Positions 1-7,415 of a stretch of DNA of 64,000 nt are shown here, piece by piece; positions within the stretch are counted from its first letter, which is position 1; the number at the start of each line of letters is the position of its first letter. The notes beneath the pieces are model-generated. The model saw only the letters and a list, made by a program, of their open reading frames with translations, did no database searches and was not told the origin of the DNA. The translations under genes and the position numbers were made by a program. The stretch lies in assembly GCF_019929225.1 (NCBI RefSeq), contig NZ_JAHZPA010000001.1, positions 204,805-268,804 on the forward strand. The letters are read 5' to 3'. This stretch comes from Streptococcus sanguinis. GTDB lineage: Bacteria > Bacillota > Bacilli > Lactobacillales > Streptococcaceae.

Positions 1-1
1 T

Positions 2-1720
2 AGCAAGGACAAGCTAGCTGACGCTAAGGCAAATCTAGGTCGTTTGAAAGAGCCGGCCTATCATAGTTATGACCGCAAGTCTCTGCCAGGTGGTAATGGC
101 TATCATATGTATAAAAACTCCATGAATAGTATTGCGTCGATTGGTAATATCTTCCCGGTGGTGCTCTATCTGGTGGCAGCTATGGTGACCTTTACCACCA
201 TGACTCGCTTTGTTGATGAAGAGCGAACAAATGCAGGTGTCTTTAAGGCCTTAGGCTATCATAGCCGAGATATCATTCGCAAGTTTGCTCTTTACGGTTT
301 GGTGGCGGGGAGTCTAGGTACCCTCATAGGAATTCTGTTGGGGCATTATTTCTTGTCGGGAGTGATTTCTTCTATTATTACTAGAGGAATGGTGCTTTCT
401 GCCCCTCATGCATATTTTTATGTTTCCTATAGTTTACTTGCCCTTGGACTCTCCCTTCTATCCAGTGTTCTCCCTGCCTATTTGGTGGCGAGGCGGGAGT
501 TGACAGAAGAAGCAGCTCACTTGCTTTTGCCCAAGCCACCGGTCAAAGGCTCCAAGATCTTTTTGGAAAGACTGTCCTTTATCTGGCGGCGCCTTAGCTT
601 TACTCAGAAAGTCACAGCTCGCAATATCTTTCGCTATAAGCAGCGGATGTTTATGACCATCTTTGGTGTGGCGGGTTCTGTTGCCCTGCTCTTTGCCGGT
701 CTAGGACTCCAATCTTCTATTGGTGGTATTCCAAAACGTCAGTTTGAGGAGATTCTGCGATACGACTTGATTGTCGCTGTCAATCCTGGGGAGAATCAAG
801 CTGAGCAAGACAAGCTGAAAAAGATGTTGGCTGATGGCTCGATTGCTGATTATCAGGAGATCTATAGTGAAACCTTGTCAGAGAAATACAAAGGAAGAAA
901 AGAGACCGAATCAGTCACTTTGATGGTTACGGACAAAGAAAATTTTGAACCTTTTATTTCTATGGAAAGTCCTGACAACCAGCAAAAGCTGACTCTCAAG
1001 GACGGTGTAGTTGTTTCGGATAAATTGGCCCGCATAGCTGGAGTTAGCCCCGGTGGTAGTATAGAGCTGGGTGGCAAGTCTGTCAAGATCGCAGCAGTCA
1101 ATGAGAATCATTTTGGCCATTTTGCTTTTATGAAGGCAACTGACTACCAGAAGATTTACGGCAAAAAGCCCGAGAAAAACACTTATCTAGTGCGACTCAA
1201 AAACCCTTCTAGTAAGAATATTGTGGACAAGGCCAATGAATTTATGAGCCTCAAGTCTGTCAAGAGTGTTTCTCAAAATGCTAGCATGGTGAAGCAGTTC
1301 AACGTTCTAGCTGATTCTCTTAATAATACAATGCTGGTTTTGGTGCTGATTTCCATTCTTTTAGCAGTTGTCATTCTCTACAATCTGACTAATATCAATG
1401 TAGCTGAGCGGATTCGCGAGCTGTCCACTATCAAGGTTTTGGGCTTCCATAATAAGGAAGTGACCCTCTATATCTATCGAGAGACCATTATTCTGTCAGT
1501 GATTGGGATGGCAGTTGGGCTTCTAGGCGGTTTCTTCCTGCATCGTTTTTTGATTGAGAAGGTTGCGCCTAGCATTATCAGCTTAACCCCTCAAGTAAGT
1601 CTCTCAGTCTATCTGTTTCCTCTAACAGCGGTGACTCTTATTCTGACCTTGCTTGGCTTCTTTGTCAACTACCGTCTCAGACGAGTAGATATGCTGGAAG
1701 CACTCAAGTCTGTTGATTGA
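2..1720 (+). CDS. FtsX-family ABC transporter permease, 3' part (5' end outside window)
   Basis: The reading frame is open from the first bases of the window, so the gene is cut by the window edge. About 572 residues are visible, and a TTG at 44 is only an internal codon. The fragment begins in what looks like the end of a coiled coil. It then has a membrane segment (GNIFPVVLYLVAAMVTF), two more hydrophobic helices and a charged linker. A second membrane anchor at about visible residue 215 follows, then an extracytoplasmic domain of about 200 residues and a final trio of helices. This doubled FtsX layout is typical of large exporters of about 1100 residues that act with a separate MacB-type ATPase. 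Substrate is unknown. A terminator hairpin follows directly. Confidence 0.8.
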   Translation, partial: SKDKLADAKANLGRLKEPAYHSYDRKSLPGGNGYHMYKNSMNSIASIGNIFPVVLYLVAAMVTFTTMTRFVDEERTNAGVFKALGYHSRDIIRKFALYGLVAGSLGTLIGILLGHYFLSGVISSIITRGMVLSAPHAYFYVSYSLLALGLSLLSSVLPAYLVARRELTEEAAHLLLPKPPVKGSKIFLERLSFIWRRLSFTQKVTARNIFRYKQRMFMTIFGVAGSVALLFAGLGLQSSIGGIPKRQFEEILRYDLIVAVNPGENQAEQDKLKKMLADGSIADYQEIYSETLSEKYKGRKETESVTLMVTDKENFEPFISMESPDNQQKLTLKDGVVVSDKLARIAGVSPGGSIELGGKSVKIAAVNENHFGHFAFMKATDYQKIYGKKPEKNTYLVRLKNPSSKNIVDKANEFMSLKSVKSVSQNASMVKQFNVLADSLNNTMLVLVLISILLAVVILYNLTNINVAERIRELSTIKVLGFHNKEVTLYIYRETIILSVIGMAVGLLGGFFLHRFLIEKVAPSIISLTPQVSLSVYLFPLTAVTLILTLLGFFVNYRLRRVDMLEALKSVD

Positions 1721-1732
1721 TAAAAAGACTTC

Positions 1733-1768
1733 AAAACTTTCACTCACTTGATGGGTGGAAGTTTTTTT
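1733..1768 (+). terminator. Rho-independent terminator after the ABC permease
   Basis: Arms AAACTTTCAC (1734-1743) and GTGGAAGTTT (1755-1764) pair with one G-T wobble and run into seven T residues. Confidence 0.75.
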
Positions 1769-1774
1769 GAACTT

Positions 1775-1783
1775 TGATATAAT
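1775..1783 (+). promoter_or_regulatory. Extended -10 promoter for the phosphoesterase
   Basis: TGATATAAT forms an extended -10 (TG at 1775-1776, TATAAT at 1778-1783). There is no clear -35. The start codon lies 30 bases downstream. Confidence 0.6.
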
Positions 1784-1813
1784 ATTCCTTGTAAAGAAAG
1801 AGAAAGACACACA

Positions 1814-2662
1814 ATGACACGAAAAATTGCCTTATTATCCGATGTGCATGGGAATAGCACAGCCTTGGAAGCAGTGCTGACGGATGCGGAAAGCCAGCAA
1901 GTGACAGACTATTGGTTTTTGGGGGACTTGCTCCTGCCAGGAACCGGTCGCAGAAATATCTTAGATAGGATGGAGCAGCTGCCCATCAGTCTCCAGGTCA
2001 GGGGGAATTGGGAAGACAGTCTCTGGCATGCCCTGCATCAAAAGTTAGACTTGACACGTCCCAGCCATCTCTACCTGACCCGGCTCTGCCATTTTGTCCT
2101 AGAGGAAATCCGTCCTGAAGAGATTGACCGCATGCAGGAACTTCCTCTGCAAGTCTTGACAGAAGTGGAAGGATTGAAGATTGCGGTCAGCCACCATCTG
2201 CCAGATAAGAATTGGGGACGGGAGCTGATTCATATTGGCGAGCAGAGCGATTTCGACCGCCTTTTTGATGGGAATGACTGTGCTGTTGCTGTTTATGGTC
2301 ATATTCACCAACAGTTTCTCCGCTACGGGACCAAGGGACAGCTGATTATCAATCCCGGTTCTATTGGTCAGCCGTTCTTTCTAGATTCAGCTTTGCGTCA
2401 GGACTTGCGAGCCCAGTATACCATTTTAGAGATAGATGAGACGGGTCTGGCTGATGTCGACCTTCGGCGCGTGGCCTACGATGTGGAGCAGGAGCTGAGA
2501 TTGGCGCGGGAGCTCCACTTGCCTTACTATGAGATTTATCGGGAGAGCTTGGTCAATGGTATCCACCATACCCATAACCACGACCTGCTGCGGGAAATCA
2601 GTGAGCGGGAAGGCTATGCAGATGAGATTGCAGCTTTCTTAAAGTCCAGTCGTAACTCTTGA
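1814..2662 (+). CDS. Calcineurin-like metallophosphoesterase
   Basis: 282 residues. The N-terminus LSDVHGN carries the D-x-H metal motif (D10, H12). WFLGDLLLPG supplies the GD motif (D38), RGNWED the GN-(H/D) motif, and SHH and YGHIH the metal-binding histidines. The full set of family metal ligands is therefore present, and a cytoplasmic dinuclear-metal phosphatase is likely. The C-terminal 80 residues are charged and helical. The real substrate (cyclic nucleotide, dinucleotide or phosphoprotein) cannot be read from sequence. It has its own extended -10 promoter. The Rrf2 promoter starts inside its last codons, so the two genes are tightly packed but separately promoted. Confidence 0.85.
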   Translation: MTRKIALLSDVHGNSTALEAVLTDAESQQVTDYWFLGDLLLPGTGRRNILDRMEQLPISLQVRGNWEDSLWHALHQKLDLTRPSHLYLTRLCHFVLEEIRPEEIDRMQELPLQVLTEVEGLKIAVSHHLPDKNWGRELIHIGEQSDFDRLFDGNDCAVAVYGHIHQQFLRYGTKGQLIINPGSIGQPFFLDSALRQDLRAQYTILEIDETGLADVDLRRVAYDVEQELRLARELHLPYYEIYRESLVNGIHHTHNHDLLREISEREGYADEIAAFLKSSRNS

Positions 2663-2687
2663 AGTTACACCCTTTTTGGGATATAAT
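2659..2687 (+). promoter_or_regulatory. Sigma-A promoter of the Rrf2 gene
   Basis: TTGAAG (2659-2664), 17-bp spacer, TATAAT (2682-2687). The -35 overlaps the stop codon of the upstream gene. A TTG here is open into the Rrf2 frame, but it belongs to the -35 box and is not a start codon. Confidence 0.75.
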
Positions 2688-2718
2688 AGTGAGAGAAAAT
2701 GATGAGGGAGGAGAGAAA

Positions 2719-3168
2719 ATGCAGATTTCCAGCCGTTTTACCATTGCCACTCATATGCTGATTGTACTGGCTTTGGAGGGAAAAAAACAAAAACTGACAA
2801 GTGATATCCTTGCTGGCAGTGTTGGCGTCAATCCAGTTATTATTCGCAAAACCCTGTCTCAGCTCAAGAATGCCGGGATGATTACCGTTGCTCGTGGGAC
2901 TGGAGGAGCAGAGATTGCCAAAGATTTGAAAGACATTAGCCTGTTGGACGTCTATAGCGCGGTTGAGTGTCTGGGCAAGAGCGGCCAGCTCTTTAGCTTT
3001 CATGACAAGCCCAATCCAGACTGTCCTATCGGCAAGAACATTCACAATGTTTTAGATGACCGCTTGGCAGCTATTCAGGCAGCTATGGAAGCTGAATTGG
3101 CTCAGACCAGTCTTGACGAAGTTGTCGCAGCAACCGAAAAAGAAATTAAAGAACAATCTGTTTCCTAG
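2719..3168 (+). CDS. Rrf2-family transcriptional regulator (YwnA-like)
   Basis: 149 residues from the ATG at 2719, which has a strong GGAGG site seven bases upstream. Earlier in-frame codons lie inside the promoter and are rejected. The winged-helix N-terminus (MQISSRFTIATHMLIVLAL, then VGVNPVIIRKTLSQLKNAGM) is typical of Rrf2 repressors. Only two cysteines are visible (in VECLGK and DCPIG), so the three-cysteine Fe-S site of IscR or NsrR is absent. The C-terminal CPIGKNIHNVLDDRLAAIQAAME segment resembles Bacillus YwnA. The neighbouring downstream promoter carries two identical-geometry dyads, so this protein is a reasonable candidate to bind them. That link is inference. Confidence 0.85.
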   Translation: MQISSRFTIATHMLIVLALEGKKQKLTSDILAGSVGVNPVIIRKTLSQLKNAGMITVARGTGGAEIAKDLKDISLLDVYSAVECLGKSGQLFSFHDKPNPDCPIGKNIHNVLDDRLAAIQAAMEAELAQTSLDEVVAATEKEIKEQSVS

Positions 3169-3204
3169 GAAGCAGGTTGTTTTTTGGTGAATAATATTCC
3201 GAGA

Positions 3205-3223
3205 TGTAATTATTGACATTACA
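3205..3223 (+). promoter_or_regulatory. Operator dyad O1 overlapping the -35 of the dioxygenase promoter
   Basis: TGTAAT-N7-ATTACA, 19 bp, perfect arms. It covers the TTGACA -35 element at 3213-3218. Confidence 0.65.
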
Positions 3224-3240
3224 TTAGGATGTGCTATACT
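3213..3240 (+). promoter_or_regulatory. Promoter of the catE-like gene
   Basis: Consensus TTGACA (3213-3218), 16-bp spacer, TATACT (3235-3240) with an upstream TGC extended -10. The predicted start of transcription is near 3247, which gives a 5' leader of about 150 bases. Confidence 0.8.
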
Positions 3241-3246
3241 AATAGA

Positions 3247-3265
3247 TGTAATATAAATGATTACA
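3247..3265 (+). promoter_or_regulatory. Operator dyad O2 at the transcription start
   Basis: A second TGTAAT-N7-ATTACA with the same arms and the same spacer length as the upstream copy. The two centres are 42 bp apart, which is four helical turns, so two dimers could bind the same DNA face. Confidence 0.65.
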
Positions 3266-3294
3266 ATTTAATTAAATCTTCGGAGCAAATAGAG

Positions 3295-3375
3295 ATGCGG
3301 AAAACCATATCAAGGAACCTATCTCTGTTTTGGAGAAATAAAAAAAGATGGAGCAGGAGCACTGCTGAAATTTAA
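3295..3375 (+). CDS. Possible 26-residue basic leader peptide
   Basis: A short frame inside the 150-base leader of the dioxygenase mRNA: ATG at 3295, stop TAA at 3373-3375. GGAG lies nine bases before the ATG. The product (starting MRKTISRNLSLFWRNKK) would be very basic with two tryptophans. No homology is claimed. It may be a chance frame, and it ends 21 bases before the dioxygenase start codon. Confidence 0.25.
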   Translation: MRKTISRNLSLFWRNKKRWSRSTAEI

Positions 3376-3396
3376 AATTTAAGAGAGGAGAAAAAC

Positions 3397-4254
3397 ATGA
3401 CTTTTGAATATCAAAGCAAGATTTATCTAGGAGAGGTGGCACTTTATGTGGCTGATTTAGCAAGACAAAAGGACTTTTATCAGCGTGTTTTAGGGCTGGA
3501 GCTTTTGGAAGAGCAGGACAGACAGGTTGCTTTGGGCAGGGACGGACAAGCGCTGGTGAGGCTCTTAGCAACCAGTGACCGACAGCCCGTCAAGTCGGCT
3601 TACGGTCTTTATCATTTGGCGCTTTTGCTTCCAAGTCGTCAAGCTTTGGCGGATATCCTTAAGCATTTATCAGAGAATAAAGTTCCTATGGTTGGAGGGG
3701 CAGACCACGGTTATAGTGAAGCCATTTATCTGGAGGATCCAGAAGGCAATGGCATTGAGCTTTATCGGGATAAACCTCAGACTGATTGGGATATTCGAGA
3801 AGATGGCCGCATTATCGGAGTGACGGAAGCGCTCGCGGCTCAAGAAATCTATGAACTAGGTCAGGAAGTCCAACCATTTAGTATTGCGGAAGGCACTCGT
3901 ATGGGCCATGTCCATCTGTCTGTGAAAAATAGCAGAGCTGCCAGTCATTTTTACCAAAAGCTTCTAGGCTTGGAGGATAAATTTTCTGTACCTTCTGCTA
4001 GCTGGTTGGCATCAGGGAACTACCATCATCATTTAGCCGTCAATGAGTGGGGAGGTTCTCACTTGAATCATCGCCAACCTAAGCAAATGGGACTAGCCTA
4101 TTTTGAAGCGCAAGTAAAAGGGAAAGAAGACCTAGTAGCTATTTATGAAAATGCTCTGGACTTGAAGGCACTAGTCCGATGGATTAGCTCTCAAGAGCTA
4201 GAAGTCACAGACCCAGATGGGATTGTGGCAAAAATTAAGACAAGAGTGGTATAA
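3397..4254 (+). CDS. Two-domain VOC family ring-cleavage dioxygenase (CatE-like)
   Basis: 285 residues with two vicinal-oxygen-chelate modules at about 8-125 and 168-282. The first has GEVALYVADLARQKDFYQRVLGLELL and IYLEDPEGNGIELYRDKP. The second has GHVHLSVKNSRAASHFYQKLLGL, NYHHHLAVNEWGG and EVTDPDGI. This is the arrangement of Bacillus CatE/YfiE and MhqO-type proteins, which clear catechols and quinones. The histidine in GHVHL and the one in HHHLAVN fit metal ligands. A detoxification role is inferred from family and context. The start ATG has GAGAGGAG upstream. Transcription comes from a strong promoter flanked by two operators, so tight induction by an electrophile is plausible. Confidence 0.85.
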   Translation: MTFEYQSKIYLGEVALYVADLARQKDFYQRVLGLELLEEQDRQVALGRDGQALVRLLATSDRQPVKSAYGLYHLALLLPSRQALADILKHLSENKVPMVGGADHGYSEAIYLEDPEGNGIELYRDKPQTDWDIREDGRIIGVTEALAAQEIYELGQEVQPFSIAEGTRMGHVHLSVKNSRAASHFYQKLLGLEDKFSVPSASWLASGNYHHHLAVNEWGGSHLNHRQPKQMGLAYFEAQVKGKEDLVAIYENALDLKALVRWISSQELEVTDPDGIVAKIKTRVV

Positions 4255-4289
4255 TAAGGCATATCAAGAAGCTAGAAGAAAGAAAAAAT

Positions 4290-4793
4290 ATGTACAAGAC
4301 TTATTATACATCTCCGATTGGCCGTATTCTCATCTTGACAGACGCAAATGCCTTGTTGGGACTTTGGTTTGAGGGCCAGAAATATTTTGGAGCAGGCTAC
4401 GATTTGGAGCAAGCGAAGCAGGAGGAGACAGAAATCAGCCGACGCGTCTCTGCTTGGCTGGATGCTTATTTCAAGGGAGAAAATCCCGCGACAGATGAAA
4501 TTCTATTGGCACCTCAAGTGACTGAGTTTAGAAGCAAGGTTCTGACAGTACTACAGAAGGTTCCCTATGGGCAAACGGCTACCTATTCAGACATTTTGCG
4601 GGAGTTGCAGGCTGAGTATGGAAAGATTGGCTCGGCTAGAGCAGTCGGTGGCGCTATCGGTCATAATCCGATTTCCCTTCTGATTCCCTGTCACCGGATT
4701 GTCGGAAGCGACGGCAAATTGACAGGCTATGCCGGCGGTCTTGATAAAAAAGCTTTCCTATTGAAACTAGAGGCGGGGGAGAAGACTGAATAA
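4290..4793 (+). CDS. ogt: Methylated-DNA-protein-cysteine S-methyltransferase
   Basis: 167 residues, the usual length of Ogt/AdaB. The methyl-acceptor motif is IPCHRIVG with the acceptor cysteine at residue 134. The helix-turn-helix (VPYGQTATYSDILRE) and the SARAVGGAIGHNP segment that flips the damaged base are both present. It repairs O6-alkylguanine in a single-turnover reaction. It lies 35 bases after the dioxygenase, has only a weak ribosome site, and is probably cotranscribed with it. That would couple electrophile detoxification with alkylation repair. Confidence 0.95.
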   Translation: MYKTYYTSPIGRILILTDANALLGLWFEGQKYFGAGYDLEQAKQEETEISRRVSAWLDAYFKGENPATDEILLAPQVTEFRSKVLTVLQKVPYGQTATYSDILRELQAEYGKIGSARAVGGAIGHNPISLLIPCHRIVGSDGKLTGYAGGLDKKAFLLKLEAGEKTE

Positions 4794-4805
4794 ATCTTTC
4801 CACTC

Positions 4806-4839
4806 AAGACTTTTACCATTTTACTGGTGAGAGTCTTTT
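4806..4839 (+). terminator. Terminator after ogt
   Basis: AAGACTTTTACC and GGTGAGAGTCTT pair across a seven-base loop with two G-T wobbles and are followed by TTTG. Confidence 0.6.
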
Positions 4840-4856
4840 GCTTGCATTAATAAACT

Positions 4857-4899
4857 AAAAACCCCTTTGTCAGTCGCTGTGAGTGACAAAGGGGTTTTT
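4857..4899. terminator. Strong bidirectional terminator between ogt and the siderophore operon
   Basis: Perfect arms AAAAACCCCTTTGTCA (4857-4872) and TGACAAAGGGGTTTTT (4884-4899) separate the convergent transcripts. It ends both the + unit and the four-gene - operon. Confidence 0.9.
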
Positions 4900-4901
4900 C
4901 A

Positions 4902-5594
4902 TTAGTTGATATGCCATTGTGTGGCCAGCCAGTCGGCAAAGTCGGCATAGCGCTCTTTGAGGGCTTCATGATGCCCGTAAGGGTCAAATATGGAGTAAGT
5001 AGTAAGGATTTCTTTCTGAATCAAGCGATGAATTTCTTCAGCATAAAAAGGAGCTTTGGAAAGTCGGTTCGAGTGATTCGCGCCTTCTGTCTTTCCATTC
5101 TGCAAATAGACTAGACAGTCCTTATTTTTCAAGTCCTGGGTCCGGCAATAGTCGGTAAAACCCGGGTACCAAAAGGAGCCGCAGATAGAAAAGACACAGG
5201 GGATCTTGCAATCGCTATAGAGACTGTAAACAGCCGCTAGTCCACCGAGAGAGTAGCCACCATAGGCAATTCTTTTGTCATCCAGTAGGTAGTGCTGTCT
5301 GATTTCTGTTAATATACCGCTGAAGAGCTTTTGGTGGTAGCTATCTGCTCTGCCACCAAAATCAGGATTGCCAGGCTTTAGAGCATTGGCTTTCCAGGGT
5401 GTATAATCGTCCAGCCTATTGTTCGGTATCAGTCCGATCAAGATTACTGATGAAGAAAGCCTGCTCAGATAGTTTATCTGGCCATCATTTAGCAAGATTG
5501 CTGGATAAGGTCGTGATCCGTCATAATCTTGGGGCAGAGTAATATTGACAGTGATACTCTCCCAAACAAAGGTCTTATTTATTGACAAAGTCAT
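4902..5594 (-). CDS. Cytoplasmic alpha/beta-hydrolase esterase (Fes/IroE-like, putative ferri-siderophore hydrolase)
   Basis: 230 residues from the ATG at 5594. An upstream TTG at 5615 lacks a ribosome site. The nucleophile elbow is GGYSLGGLAAVY, and DPYGHHEALKERY near the C-terminus is positioned to supply the catalytic histidine. This is the putative-esterase family that includes enterobactin esterases Fes and IroE. There is no signal peptide, so it should act inside the cell. It overlaps the 3' end of the siderophore-binding lipoprotein gene by 20 bases and is the last gene of the iron importer operon. A role in releasing iron from an imported ester siderophore is therefore a good inference. 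A general thioesterase or acetylesterase is the alternative. Confidence 0.75.
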   Translation of the reverse strand: MTLSINKTFVWESITVNITLPQDYDGSRPYPAILLNDGQINYLSRLSSSVILIGLIPNNRLDDYTPWKANALKPGNPDFGGRADSYHQKLFSGILTEIRQHYLLDDKRIAYGGYSLGGLAAVYSLYSDCKIPCVFSICGSFWYPGFTDYCRTQDLKNKDCLVYLQNGKTEGANHSNRLSKAPFYAEEIHRLIQKEILTTYSIFDPYGHHEALKERYADFADWLATQWHIN

Positions 5595-6603
5595 TGATTT
5601 TCTCGAGTGAGTCAATTACAGCAGGACCATAATCCATGAACTCATCATAGGAGATGGTCATGATTTTCTGATTTTTGACCGCTGGGACATCTTCCAGAAC
5701 TGGATTAGCTTTCATTAAATCAACTGCTTGTTCATCCATGGCCTTGTTGCGGTCGCTGGTTACATAGATGATGACTTCTGGATCCATAGAGACCAGGTTT
5801 TCCAAGGTTAGGTCAGAGGTTCCGGTCGCTACATTGGTATAGCCGAGCTGGTTAAGCAAGCTCTCCTGCAGGGCAGATTTATAAGCACCGAAAGTCTCAT
5901 CGTTGTAGGCACACATGATGAGCGCTTTTTTCTTTTCGCCTTGGCTAGCCTTATTAGCTTTCTTGACAGTGTCAATTCTTGCCTGCAGTTGATCAGCATA
6001 TTGATTGGCCTTGTCTTGGACGTTAAAGATGGTTCCTATATTTTTAACATCTTCAACGATATTGCCTAGGTCTTGTTTAGTATTGGACAGGGAAGCCTTC
6101 TGTGTATAGACAGGGATTTTGTTTTCATTCCAGGCACTGACTGTCCCCAGAGACTTCTCGGAAAACATCATGTTTCGGCCAAGAAGAGCGTCTGGCTCAT
6201 AAGATAGCACAGTTTCCTGTGATACGGTTTTCTTGTCGCCGACTTGCGGAATGGTGGCAATATCAGCCTTGTATTTATCTGTGACATCGTTGTCTGGATT
6301 GAGCATACCGGCGATCTTGTCTTTCAATCCTAGTTCAATCAGGACTTCGGTCGTCGAAAGGTTGTTGGTGATGACCTTTTCCGGTGCCTTTTCAAAGACC
6401 TGATCAATCTCCTTGCCTTCGGCATCGTAAGTTTTGATTGTCACTGGATATTTTGTCTCTGCTGTGCTCTTTTTCGCGCTTTCTGTTTTGGAGGAAGATT
6501 GCGAAGTTGAGCTTTCTTTCGTACTTTCCTTAGATGAAGAATTGCAGGCTGCCATTGTCAGTGCAGCAGTTGCGACGAGTAAGATACTGAGTGTTTTTTT
6601 CAT
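5575..6603 (-). CDS. Iron-siderophore ABC transporter substrate-binding lipoprotein (FecB/FatB type)
   Basis: 342 residues. A lipoprotein signal peptide ends in the lipobox LTMAAC, followed by a Ser/Lys/Thr-rich linker of about 30 residues. The TroA-like/FecB fold follows, with KVITNNLSTTEVLIELGL, ETVLSYEPDALLGRNM and EDVKNIGTIFNVQDKA. The last part (LENLVSMDPEVIIYVTSD) is the standard C-lobe motif. It captures a ferric chelate on the outer membrane face and hands it to the FecCD permease. AAGGAAGG precedes the ATG. It is the third gene of the operon. The exact ligand (hydroxamate, catecholate or haem) is not readable, although the esterase next door favours an ester siderophore. Confidence 0.9.
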   Translation of the reverse strand: MKKTLSILLVATAALTMAACNSSSKESTKESSTSQSSSKTESAKKSTAETKYPVTIKTYDAEGKEIDQVFEKAPEKVITNNLSTTEVLIELGLKDKIAGMLNPDNDVTDKYKADIATIPQVGDKKTVSQETVLSYEPDALLGRNMMFSEKSLGTVSAWNENKIPVYTQKASLSNTKQDLGNIVEDVKNIGTIFNVQDKANQYADQLQARIDTVKKANKASQGEKKKALIMCAYNDETFGAYKSALQESLLNQLGYTNVATGTSDLTLENLVSMDPEVIIYVTSDRNKAMDEQAVDLMKANPVLEDVPAVKNQKIMTISYDEFMDYGPAVIDSLEKINDFVNK

Positions 6604-6658
6604 ATTGCCTTCCTTTCTTGGGCTTGGAGCTTGTATAGATAAAGCTGAAAACAGATTC

Positions 6659-7414
6659 TTATAGATACTGAATCATGGCCTGTCGATCCTTGGTCCAGAT
6701 CACTTTGCTCTGAATACCGTAAACGGTTTGCAGTGAATCATGGGTGATGGCCTCCTTTGGAGCGCCTTGGTATGCAATCTCACCTCCCTTCATGAGGTAC
6801 AAATAGTCTGAATACCGACAAGCCAGTTGGATATCATGTAAAACAGCCAAAACATTGATGTTCAGGTCTTTGACGATACGAAGCATATCCAGCTGGTATT
6901 TGATATCCAGATGATTGGTCGGCTCGTCTAGGAGCAGTAGGCTTGGCTGTTGAGCCAAAGCGCGTGCCAGCAGGACTCTTTGCTTCTCACCACCAGACAG
7001 GGATAAATAGGTTCGATCTCTCTTGGACAGCATGTCTACCTGACTCAAGGCATGACGAACAAGGGCGTAGTCTTTATCGCTCTCTTTTTGAAAAAGAGAC
7101 AGATGCGGCGTCCTGCCCAGCATGACGATTTCTTGGACGGTGCAGTCAAACTGAAGATGGTTAAACTGAGTTACAACGGCTATTTTCTGGGCTGCTTTTT
7201 TTATGCTGACCTGTTCAAGTGGCCTTCCGTTTAGATAAATGTCCCCGCTGTCGGGTTTGATTTGGCGGTAGATGGTTTTGAGCAGACTAGTTTTGCCGCT
7301 TCCGTTGGGCCCTAAAATGGTGTGAAATTGATTTCCCTCGACCGTGAGCGAAATTCCTTTTAAAATCTCTTTTTGGCCGACAGAATAGTGGATATTTTGG
7401 CAAGTTAGATCCAT
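6659..7414 (-). CDS. Iron-siderophore ABC transporter ATP-binding protein (FecE/FhuC type)
   Basis: 251 residues. Walker A is GPNGSGKTS (about 36-44), the Q-loop is VVTQFNHLQF, the signature is LSLSGGEKQR and Walker B is LLLLDEPTNHLD, followed by the H-loop LAVLHDIQLA. This matches the FecE/FepC/BtuD group. The start follows the permease stop by two bases, and its GGAGG ribosome site lies inside the permease gene, so translation of the two is coupled. Confidence 0.93.
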   Translation of the reverse strand: MDLTCQNIHYSVGQKEILKGISLTVEGNQFHTILGPNGSGKTSLLKTIYRQIKPDSGDIYLNGRPLEQVSIKKAAQKIAVVTQFNHLQFDCTVQEIVMLGRTPHLSLFQKESDKDYALVRHALSQVDMLSKRDRTYLSLSGGEKQRVLLARALAQQPSLLLLDEPTNHLDIKYQLDMLRIVKDLNINVLAVLHDIQLACRYSDYLYLMKGGEIAYQGAPKEAITHDSLQTVYGIQSKVIWTKDRQAMIQYL

Positions 7415-7415
7415 A

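Noticed and set aside
2659-2718. N-terminal extension of the Rrf2 protein from a TTG
   Set aside because: The TTG is the -35 box of a TTGAAG-17-TATAAT promoter, and a strong GGAGG precedes the internal ATG.
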